A DNA stretch of 11,593 nt. Origin: Syntrophobacterales bacterium. GTDB lineage: Bacteria; Desulfobacterota; Desulfobaccia; Desulfobaccales; 0-14-0-80-60-11. The number at the start of each line of letters is the position of its first letter. Positions within the stretch are counted from its first letter, which is position 1. Position numbers and translations under genes: made by a program. Shown here piece after piece: positions 5,869 through 11,593 of this stretch. Location of the stretch: assembly GCA_020052215.1 (NCBI GenBank), contig JAGVPN010000335.1, positions 1 to 11,593 on the forward strand. Direction: 5' to 3'. Below the pieces are notes generated by a model that was given only the letters and a program-made list of their open reading frames with translations, had not been told where the DNA came from and did no database searches.

Positions 5869-8800
5869 ATGGGGATTACCCGCAGGACATTTATCAAGGG
5901 TTTGGGAAGCGGCATCACCGCGGTGGGCCTCTCGGAGGTCATCCTGGTGCGCTCCGGGTGGGCCGGCGCCGTGCATCCCGCCAAGACCAAGGACACTCAA
6001 GTCACCACTTCCATCTGCCCCTTTTGCGGCGTGGGCTGCGGCCTCATCGCCAACACCAGGGGGGGCAAGCTCATTAACGTGGAAGGGGACCCCGACCACC
6101 CCATCAACCAGGGGTCCCTGTGCAGCAAAGGCCAGGCGGTCTTCGAGGTGGTCACCAGCCCCCGGCGCTTAAAGAAGGTGCGCTACCGGGCCCCGGGGTC
6201 CGCCCTATGGGAAGAAAAGAGCCTGGACTGGGCCATGACCACCCTGGCCCAGCGGGTCAAGGCCACCCGGGATGCCGCCTTCATCACCAAGTCGGCCACC
6301 GGGGTGCCGGTGAACCGCACCGAGGCCCTGGCCTCCATCGGGGGGGCCTCCATCAACAACGAGGAGTGCTACCTCATCAGCAAACTGATGCGGTCTCTGG
6401 GCGTCGTCTATCTGGAGCACCAGGCCCGGCTCTGACACTCGTCCACGGTGGCCTCGTTGGGGCCCACTTTCGGACGGGGTGCCATGACCAACCACTGGAA
6501 CGATTTCGCCAACAGTGACTGCGTCATGATTATCGGTTGCAACCCGGCGGAAAACCATCCCATCAGCTTCAAATGGATCACCAAGGCCCAGGACAAGGGG
6601 GCCAAACTCATCGTCATCGATCCCCGCTTCACCCGTTCGGCGGCCAAGGCCGATCTCTACGTGCGCTTGCGGCCCGGCACCGACATCGCCCTGATGGGGG
6701 GGCTGATCAACTACATCATAGAGAACAACTTGTATCACAAGGATTATGTCGCCAATTATACCAATGCCGCTTTTGTGGTGAACAAAGACTTTGCGTTTCA
6801 GGACGGCCTCTTTTCCGGGTTTGACAAAGCCAAGCGGGCCTACAATCCGGAGACCTGGAGCTACGAACTGGACGCGGACAAAAAGCCGGTCACCGATCCC
6901 ACCCTGACCAACCCCCGGTGCGTCTTCCAGCTCCTGAAGAACTTTTATTCCCGGTACACCCCGGAGATGGTGGCCGGGGTCACCGGGGTGTCCAAGGAGC
7001 AGTTGCTGGAGTTGGCGGCCGTCTATGCGGCCACCGGGGCACCGGGCAAGGCCGGCGCCCTGCTCTACGCCATGGGGGGAACCCAGCACACCACCGGGGT
7101 GCAGATCATCCGCGGCTACACCATCCTGCAGCAGTTGCTGGGGAATATGGGGATGCCCGGCGGCGGCATCAACGCCCTGCGGGGGGAGAACAACGTCCAG
7201 GGCTCCACGGACATGGCGTTGTTGTTCAATATCGTCCCCGGGTACATGGCCATTCCCAGCGAAGCCGCGCATCCCACCCTGAAGGACTATCTGGACAAAG
7301 AGACCCCCAAGGCCAGCTTCTGGATCAACAAGCCCAAGTTCTTTGTCAGCCTCCTCAAGGCTTTTTGGGGGGAGGCGGCCACCCCGGATAACCAGTTCGC
7401 CTATGACTACCTGCCCAAGATCGGCAAGGGCTATGAGGGGTCGGGCTATTCCTGGATACCCCTGTTCGAGGCCATGAACGAAGGCTCCATAAAAGGGATG
7501 CTGGTCTGGGGCATGAACCCGGCGGTGAGCGCCCCCAACCTGAACCAGGCTTATAGCGCCCTGGATAAACTGGACTGGCTGGCGGCCTTCGACCTCTGGG
7601 AAACCGACACCTCGGTGTTCTGGAAACGGCCCGGGGCCAAGACCAAGGACATCAAGACCGAGGTCTTTCTGTTCCCCGCGGCGGACTCCATGGAGAAAGA
7701 GGGCAGCGTCAGCAACAGCGGCCGCTGGATCCAGTGGCGCTACCAGGCGGTGAAGCCCCACGGCGACGCCCAGAGCGACCTGTGGTACGCCAACCGGCTG
7801 GGGCTGGAGTTGAAGAAGCTCTATCAAGACGATCCCAAGGCGGTTTGCCCGGACCCCATCGTCAGGCTGAACTGGAACTACGGGGAGTCTCCCGACGTTC
7901 ACCTGGTGGCCAAGGAGATCAACGGCTACACCGTGGCGGACAAAAAGCAGCTCGCGAACTTCCTGGGCTTGAAGGACGACGGCTCCACCGCCGGCGGCTG
8001 CTGGATCTATTCCGGCTACTACCCCGGCCCGGATAAGAAGGACAACAAGGCCGCGGCCCGGGACAAGAAAGACCCCACCGGATTGGGGCTCTATCCCGGC
8101 TGGGCCTTCGCCTGGCCGGTGAACCGGCGGATTATCTACAACCGTTGTTCCCTGGACCCCCAGGGCCAGCCCTGGAATAAGGACAAGGCCCTGTTCGCCT
8201 GGGACCCGGCGGCCAAGACCTGGAAGAACTTCGACGTTCCCGACTTCAAGTGGATCGACCCCGCCACCAAGGTCCACGTAGGGCCCGAGGAATCGGCCAA
8301 GGCGCCCTTTCTTATGCTCCCCGAGGGCAAGAGCCGGCTCTTCGTCCCCGGCGGCCTCTGCAAGGAGGGGCCTTTGCCGGAGCACTACGAGGCCCTGGAA
8401 TGCCCCTTCGTGAACCCCATGTCGGCCCAACAGTCCAACCCGGTGATGAAGGTGTGGAAATCGGAGATGGACCGGGTGGCCCAGGTCGGCGATCCCAAGT
8501 ATCCCATTATCGCCACCACCTTCCGGGTGACGGAGCACTGGCAGGCCGGGGCCATGACCCGGAATCTCACCTGGCAGGCGGAGATGATGCCGGAGATGTT
8601 CGTGGAGATCAGCCTCTCCCTGGCCAAGGCCAAGGGGATCAAGGCGGGTGACTGGGTCAGAGTTAAGTCCATCCGGGGCGAGGTCATGGCCCGGGCCAAC
8701 GTCACCCACCGGGTGGCCCCTTTTTGCTGTGGCAAGCCAGGTTTTTCCAGCACCGTGGAAATGGTGGCCCTGCCCTGGCACTTCGGGTTTGCGGGTCTGA

Positions 8801-8922
8801 CCACCGGCGGCCCTAACCCACGGGAGAACTACGCCGCCAACCAGCTGGCCCCCATGGTGGGGGACGCCAACACCATGATCCCGGAATACAAGGTATTCCT
8901 GGTGGATGTGCAGAAGGTCTGA
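5869..8922 (+). CDS. fdnG: Formate dehydrogenase-N type catalytic subunit, selenocysteine-containing (in-frame UGA at 6433-6435)
   Basis: This subunit oxidises formate to CO2 at a Mo/W bis-pyranopterin site. Read through the TGA at codon 189 it is 1017 residues, close to E. coli FdnG (1015). A twin-arginine signal (TRRTFIKG, 4-11; cut probably after WAGA, about 34) sends it folded to the periplasm. C50, C53, C57 and C85 bind one [4Fe-4S] cluster. Sec189 in QARLUHSSTVASLGPTFGRG is the metal ligand, followed by the conserved His190. MTNHW, IDPRFTRSA, NMGMPGGGINALRGENNVQG and NSGRWIQW follow, and the C-terminal part (about 885 onward) is the dinucleotide-binding domain. The frame on both sides of the TGA is homologous and continuous, so it is neither a pseudogene nor two genes. 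GAGG lies six nt before the ATG. fdnH starts 22 nt after the stop. Sec insertion needs selA, selB and selC elsewhere. Confidence 0.97.
6433..6478 (+). promoter_or_regulatory. Sec UGA codon and bacterial SECIS hairpin inside fdnG
   Basis: TGA at 6433-6435 is followed after two bases by a 7-bp lower stem CTCGTCC (6438-6444) with GGACGGG (6472-6478), which includes one U-G pair. An internal loop follows, then an upper stem GTGG (6448-6451) with CCAC (6464-6467). A bulged C (6463) and a short CCT/GGG helix close a loop containing GU (6456-6457). Bacterial SelB reads just such an element within about 40 nt of the UGA, and a loop G-U plus a bulge near the apex are features of the E. coli elements. 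The hairpin is also coding sequence for TVASLGPTFGRG. Confidence 0.85.
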
Positions 8923-8944
8923 TGGAGGCCACGAGGAGACTACC

Positions 8945-9757
8945 ATGAGTAAAGCCATGTTGATCGATACGACCCGCTGTATCGGTTGTCGGGGCTGCCA
9001 GGTGGCCTGCAAGAGCTGGCACAACCTGCCGGGTGAACGCACCACGTTCAGCGAGACCTGGAGCAACCCCAAATATATGGACAGCAACAACTACACCCGG
9101 ATCATCTTCCGGGAGGTGGCCCAACCCGAAGGAAAGCTCAACTGGTATTTTATCAAGCGCCAGTGCATGCACTGCCAGGACCCGGCCTGTGAGAGCGTCT
9201 GCCCGGTGGGGGCCCTGACCAAACTGAAAAGCGGTCCGGTGGTCTATGACGACAACAAGTGCATCGGCTGCCGCTACTGCATGATGGCCTGCCCCTTCCA
9301 GGTGCCCAAGTTCGAGTGGGGCAAGGCGGTGCCGCTGATTCGGAAATGCGACTTCTGCGCCGACCGCCTCGAGATCGGCCTGGCCCCGAGCTGCGCCACC
9401 ACCTGCCCTAGCCAGGCCCTGGTGTTCGGGGACCGGGCCGCGCTCCTGATGGAAGCCCACCGCCGCATCGGCGCCCACCCGGGCAAGTATTACCCCGAGG
9501 TGTACGGCGAAAAGATCGTGGGGGGTACGGCCAAGCTCTACCTCACGCCGGTGTCTTTTGAAGCGTTAGAGCTTGACCACCGGGGTTTCCGCACCGACCT
9601 GGGGAACGTGCCCTACGGCATCTACGGCCGGGAGTGGATGTCCAAGGTGCCCTGGATCGCCCTGAGTGTGGGGGGCCTGGCCGTGGGCCTCCACTATCTC
9701 AACCAGCGCCGGGCGGAAGTCCAGTCGCAGCAAACCCAGGAAGGCAAGGAGGACTGA
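8945..9757 (+). CDS. fdnH: Formate dehydrogenase iron-sulfur (beta) subunit
   Basis: This 270-residue electron-transfer subunit passes electrons from FdnG to the membrane subunit through four [4Fe-4S] clusters. Sixteen cysteines fall in four groups: C12, C15, C18, C22 (CIGCRGCQVAC); C74, C77, C82, C86; C106, C109, C112, C116 (CIGCRYCMMAC); and C135, C138, C150, C154. All ligands are present. A single hydrophobic segment VPWIALSVGGLAVGLHYL (about 235-252) near the C-terminus should anchor it in the membrane, as in E. coli FdnH. No signal peptide is seen; it is expected to be exported as a complex with FdnG by Tat. The ATG at 8945 is chosen because GAGGAG lies six nt upstream and the family start follows directly; the earlier in-frame ATG at 8906 is inside fdnG. 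The next gene begins three nt after the stop. Confidence 0.96.
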   Translation: MSKAMLIDTTRCIGCRGCQVACKSWHNLPGERTTFSETWSNPKYMDSNNYTRIIFREVAQPEGKLNWYFIKRQCMHCQDPACESVCPVGALTKLKSGPVVYDDNKCIGCRYCMMACPFQVPKFEWGKAVPLIRKCDFCADRLEIGLAPSCATTCPSQALVFGDRAALLMEAHRRIGAHPGKYYPEVYGEKIVGGTAKLYLTPVSFEALELDHRGFRTDLGNVPYGIYGREWMSKVPWIALSVGGLAVGLHYLNQRRAEVQSQQTQEGKED

Positions 9758-9760
9758 GTC

Positions 9761-10906
9761 ATGGGCGAAAACCAAGAAAAAAGGTATCCGGGAGAAGGCA
9801 AGTTGACCACCGGGCGCGCCGTCCTCTATATCATCCTGGTGCTGGGCCTGATCTCCGCTGTCGTCCGGCTCTTCTTTGGGCTGGGCGCCACCACCAACCT
9901 GAACGACGCCTACCCCTGGGGCCTGTGGATCAGCTTCGACATCCTCTCCGGGGTGGCCCTGGCCGGGGGCGGCTTCACCATGGCCGCGGCCATCTATATC
10001 TTCAACCTGAAAAAGTTCGCGCCGCTGCTCCGGCCCGCCAAGCTCTCGGCCTTCATCGGCTATTTGGTGTTCGTGGTCGGGCTGTTCTTCGACCTGGGCC
10101 AGCCCTGGCGCATCTGGCACCCCATGGTGATGTGGAATCCCCACTCGGTGCTCTTCGAGGTCTCCTGGTGCGTCATGCTCTACACCACGGTCCTGGGCGT
10201 GGACATCTTCATCATGGCCCTGGAGCGCTGGAAGAAGTATGAGTGGGTGGCTTTCTTCCGACACATCTACCTGGTCCTGGTGGTGGCCGGCGTCATGCTC
10301 TCCACCCTGCACCAGTCCTCCCTGGGGGCGCTGTACCTCTTGATGCCCGAGAAGATGAGCGACCTCTGGGCCAGCCGGGCCATAGGACCGCTCTTTTTCT
10401 GCAGCGCGGTGATCGGCGGGATGAGCGTGGTGACCCTGGAGAGCCTCATCAGTTCCTGGGCTTACCAACGCCAGCCCGAACTCAAGCTCCTGTCGTCCCT
10501 TAGCAAGGGGCTGGGCATCGTCTTGCTGGTTTACTTCGCCATGAAGGTTACCGACCTCTATGCCCGGGGAGCCACGGTCTGGATGTTCGACAAAGCCCAC
10601 TGCTTTTTTTACCTGGAACTGTTCGGCACCGTGGCCCTGCCGGCCATCCTGCTCACCTTTTCGGAGGTGCGCCACTCGATTAAGGGCCTTTACTGGGCCG
10701 CGGGCTTAGCGGCCTTCGGGGTGGTCCTGAACCGCTTTAACGTCAGCCTCACCAGCTATGGCGGCTACCGGGACTTCAGTTACTTCCCGTCGGCCATGGA
10801 GATCATCATCACCCTGGCCCTGATCGCCGGGGGCATCCTGATCTTCGATTTCGGTACGCGGTACCTGCCGGTGTACCCCTCGGAGCTGCCGGGAGAAACG
10901 AATTAG
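9761..10906 (+). CDS. HybB/NrfD-family membrane subunit of the formate dehydrogenase (10 predicted helices)
   Basis: This 381-residue integral membrane protein should form the quinone site that accepts electrons from FdnH. Ten hydrophobic segments are visible, at about 20-41, 54-80, 95-112, 130-153, 166-193, 207-231, 247-268, 281-302, 307-327 and 345-364. The length, the ten helices and the motif STLHQSSLGALYLL (181-194) point to the HybB branch of the NrfD/PsrC family rather than to FdnI, which has four helices, about 217 residues and two hemes. No iron-sulfur or heme motif is seen, as expected for NrfD-type subunits. AAGGAGG lies eight nt before the ATG, and the gene is three nt after fdnH, so it is surely co-translated with the dehydrogenase. 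Family annotation as a hydrogenase subunit would mislead: no hydrogenase gene is in the window. Confidence 0.92.
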   Translation: MGENQEKRYPGEGKLTTGRAVLYIILVLGLISAVVRLFFGLGATTNLNDAYPWGLWISFDILSGVALAGGGFTMAAAIYIFNLKKFAPLLRPAKLSAFIGYLVFVVGLFFDLGQPWRIWHPMVMWNPHSVLFEVSWCVMLYTTVLGVDIFIMALERWKKYEWVAFFRHIYLVLVVAGVMLSTLHQSSLGALYLLMPEKMSDLWASRAIGPLFFCSAVIGGMSVVTLESLISSWAYQRQPELKLLSSLSKGLGIVLLVYFAMKVTDLYARGATVWMFDKAHCFFYLELFGTVALPAILLTFSEVRHSIKGLYWAAGLAAFGVVLNRFNVSLTSYGGYRDFSYFPSAMEIIITLALIAGGILIFDFGTRYLPVYPSELPGETN

Positions 10907-10931
10907 GAGATGACGGGCGGGGAGGGGGTAG

Positions 10932-11000
10932 CAGTGGCCAGTGGCCAGTGGCCAGTAGTCAGTAGCCGGTAGCCAGTTGCCGGTTGCCGGTTGCCAGTAA
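10932..11000. repeat. Heptamer tandem array (CRGTNGC units)
   Basis: Almost ten 7-nt units run without a break in register: CAGTGGC three times, then CAGTAGT, CAGTAGC, CGGTAGC, CAGTTGC, CGGTTGC, CGGTTGC and a partial CAGTAA. The variants drift gradually along the array, as expected from slippage and local duplication. The array begins 26 bp after the stop of the membrane subunit gene. The unit resembles the blocks at 2142-2220. It is too short-period for CRISPR and does not encode a protein. Confidence 0.85.
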
Positions 11001-11013
11001 AAAAAGTCTCTTA

Positions 11014-11032
11014 TAATACCAAGTTGTAGTCA
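11014..11032. repeat. Solo copy of the IS/MITE end sequence
   Basis: TAATACCAAGTTGTAGTCAA matches the inward-reading end of the MITE-like element (TAATACCAAGTTGCCGTCA) apart from two bases. A more decayed match, TAATACCACTTCGCACTCAA, lies in the same orientation at 11167-11186. No partner end in the opposite orientation is seen, so these may be remnants. Confidence 0.45.
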
Positions 11033-11051
11033 AAAAACTTATGAATATGTA

Positions 11052-11132
11052 TGTCATTCTGAACGGAGCGCCGCGCAGTGAAGAATCTCGGCGGCTTAAA
11101 AAAAGAGATTCTTCGCTGCGCTCAGAATGACA
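11052..11132. repeat. Imperfect palindromic dispersed repeat
   Basis: TGTCATTCTGA (11052-11062) is the inverted copy of TCAGAATGACA (11122-11132). Inside, AGAATCTC (11082-11089) pairs with GAGATTCT (11105-11112), giving a long hairpin interrupted by a GC-rich bulge in the left arm. This type of CATTCTGA...GAATCTC palindrome is a familiar small dispersed repeat in bacterial chromosomes. It is non-coding and lies between the formate dehydrogenase operon and ychF. Confidence 0.65.
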
Positions 11133-11188
11133 AAAATAGTCTTCGGAGTGCTCATCGGTGTCAGTATAATACCACTTCGCACTCAAAT

Positions 11189-11241
11189 GGTAGCACAGGC
11201 TTTCCAGCCTGCGCCTGCACAGGCGAGACGCCTGTGCCACC
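11189..11241. repeat. Palindromic repeat with outer and inner stems
   Basis: GGTAGCACAGGC (11189-11200) pairs with GCCTGTGCCACC (11230-11241) with one mismatch. Inside are AGGCT/AGCCT around TTCC and a second small hairpin CAGGCGAGACGCCTG (about 11219-11233) that competes with the outer stem. It lies after the decayed IS-end copy and about 70 bp before the ychF promoter. It could stop transcription from the left, but there is no T-run. Confidence 0.6.
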
Positions 11242-11311
11242 TGTTTGATTGCGGCTTGGGATTATATCCTCTCCCGGAATAGGTGTATGGACTGGGACCT
11301 GGACGATAGTT

Positions 11312-11317
11312 TATAAT
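11312..11317 (+). promoter_or_regulatory. Probable -10 box of the ychF promoter
   Basis: A perfect TATAAT lies 18 bp before the strong ribosome site at 11335-11341. No good -35 is present at 16-18 bp spacing (the sequence there is GGACTG-like). Transcription would start near 11324, giving a very short leader before the upstream ORF. Confidence 0.5.
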
Positions 11318-11347
11318 GGCATATCGACTCCTTCAAGGAGGGCGGTC

Positions 11348-11428
11348 ATGCCGCTCAGGCGTTTCTTCCCAAAAGAGCCATTTCCACCGGCCCTAACCCG
11401 CCAAGCGACCGCCGAGTTGCCGCCATGA
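11348..11428 (+). CDS. 26-codon upstream ORF coupled to ychF
   Basis: An ATG at 11348 has a near-ideal AAGGAGG (11335-11341) six nt upstream. The frame encodes 26 residues beginning [18 protein letters not shown], basic and proline-rich. It ends in a TGA at 11426-11428 that overlaps the ychF ATG (11425-11427) as ATGA. ychF itself lacks a clear ribosome site, so ribosomes finishing this ORF probably restart on ychF. It resembles no leader peptide I know; five prolines in 26 residues, including PP just before the stop, could slow ribosomes. It may be only a coupling device rather than a functional peptide. Confidence 0.55.
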   Translation: MPLRRFFPKEPFPPALTRQATAELPP

Positions 11429-11593
11429 GTTGGCGCGGCGGCATCATCGGCCTCCCCAACGCCGGGAAGACCACCATCTTCAATGCCCTGACCGCAGGCT
11501 CCGGGGAAGTGGCCCCCTACCCCTTCTGCACCCTCAGCCCCAACACCGGGGTGGTGCCCGTCCCGGACCCCCGCCTGGCCCGCCTGGGTGAAC
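11425..11593 (+). CDS. ychF: Ribosome-binding ATPase YchF, N-terminal part (runs off right edge)
   Basis: The visible 56 codons give a P-loop GLPNAGKTT (9-17), then [27 protein letters not shown]. This is the start of YchF/OLA1, an Obg-family protein that prefers ATP, binds ribosomes and is linked to stress responses. The switch I region is of the PFCTxxPNxGVVxVPDxRL type characteristic of YchF. The P-loop reads NAGKTT where E. coli has NVGKST. No upstream ATG, GTG or TTG exists in this frame back to the TAA at 11314, so 11425 is the start despite its weak ribosome site. It overlaps the stop of the small upstream ORF. Confidence 0.93.
   Translation, partial: MSWRGGIIGLPNAGKTTIFNALTAGSGEVAPYPFCTLSPNTGVVPVPDPRLARLGE

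Noticed and set aside
5494..6099. A 201-codon minus-strand frame upstream of and into fdnG
   Set aside because: It is antisense to the fdnG signal region and crosses the MITE end; composition and lack of motifs indicate a shadow.
6433..6435. The TGA as a nonsense mutation making fdnG a pseudogene
   Set aside because: The TGA falls exactly at the metal-ligand position of the family, is followed by the conserved His and a SECIS hairpin, and the rest of the frame is intact.
6205..9090. A 961-codon open frame on the minus strand
   Set aside because: It lies wholly antisense to fdnG/fdnH, has a Gly/His/Val/Pro-rich composition typical of a GC-rich codon shadow, and shows no recognisable domain.
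9761..10906. Reading the HybB-like gene as proof of a nearby uptake hydrogenase
   Set aside because: No hydrogenase large or small subunit is present; the gene is fused by spacing to the formate dehydrogenase operon.
10932..11000. CRISPR array
   Set aside because: The period is 7 nt with no spacers; CRISPR repeats are usually 23 nt or longer with unique spacers of similar length.
10959..11240. A 93-codon minus-strand frame
   Set aside because: It is made of the heptamer array and two palindromic repeats read as protein, with no ribosome site or family resemblance.

Overview
The window looks like a GC-rich chromosomal segment from an anaerobic, sulfate-reducing or syntrophic bacterium of the Desulfobacterota type. 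That placement is an inference. It rests on a selenocysteine formate dehydrogenase joined to a 10-helix HybB/NrfD-type membrane subunit, on an endonuclease-type MutL, and on AT-rich intergenic gaps packed with small palindromic and heptameric repeats. No rRNA or other lineage marker is present.

Left part (1-2348). The left edge cuts an IS1595-family insertion sequence. The first 64 codons of its transposase lie on the minus strand (1-192), and its outer end lies near 299. A leftward cluster follows: a 61-codon small protein of unknown function (2100-1915), RNase PH (rph, 1903-1166), the XTP/dITP pyrophosphatase RdgB (1187-531, overlapping rph by 22 nt) and tRNA-Pro(UGG) with an encoded CCA (479-402). 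RNase PH trims tRNA 3' ends, so it sits in the same leftward run as a tRNA, and RdgB removes deaminated purine nucleotides.

Middle part (2348-5159). mutL and miaA run rightward, a common bacterial pairing (mismatch repair and tRNA A37 prenylation). The gap between them holds a purine/pyrimidine inverted repeat. mutL carries the metal-dependent endonuclease motifs expected in lineages without MutH.

Gap 5160-5868. This noncoding stretch contains a 276-bp MITE-like element with 23-24 bp terminal inverted repeats. Its left end matches the end of the IS1595 element at 28 of 30 positions. A nested three-hairpin palindrome sits inside it. The approximately 290 bp after it form the leader of the formate dehydrogenase operon.

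Formate dehydrogenase operon (5869-10906). Three tightly spaced genes encode a Tat-exported molybdopterin/tungstopterin catalytic subunit with an in-frame UGA read as selenocysteine at codon 189 and a clear SECIS hairpin directly after it, a 16-cysteine four-cluster iron-sulfur subunit with a C-terminal anchor helix, and a 10-helix HybB/NrfD-family quinone-site subunit. The FdnGH-like catalytic part is thus coupled to a different membrane module from the four-helix di-heme FdnI of E. coli. The predicted job is periplasmic formate oxidation (or CO2 reduction) linked to the menaquinone pool.

Right part (10907-11593). A cluster of four kinds of repeat is followed by a promoter with a perfect TATAAT, a 26-codon upstream ORF with a strong Shine-Dalgarno sequence, and the start of ychF. 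The stop of the upstream ORF overlaps the ychF start (ATGA), which suggests translational coupling.
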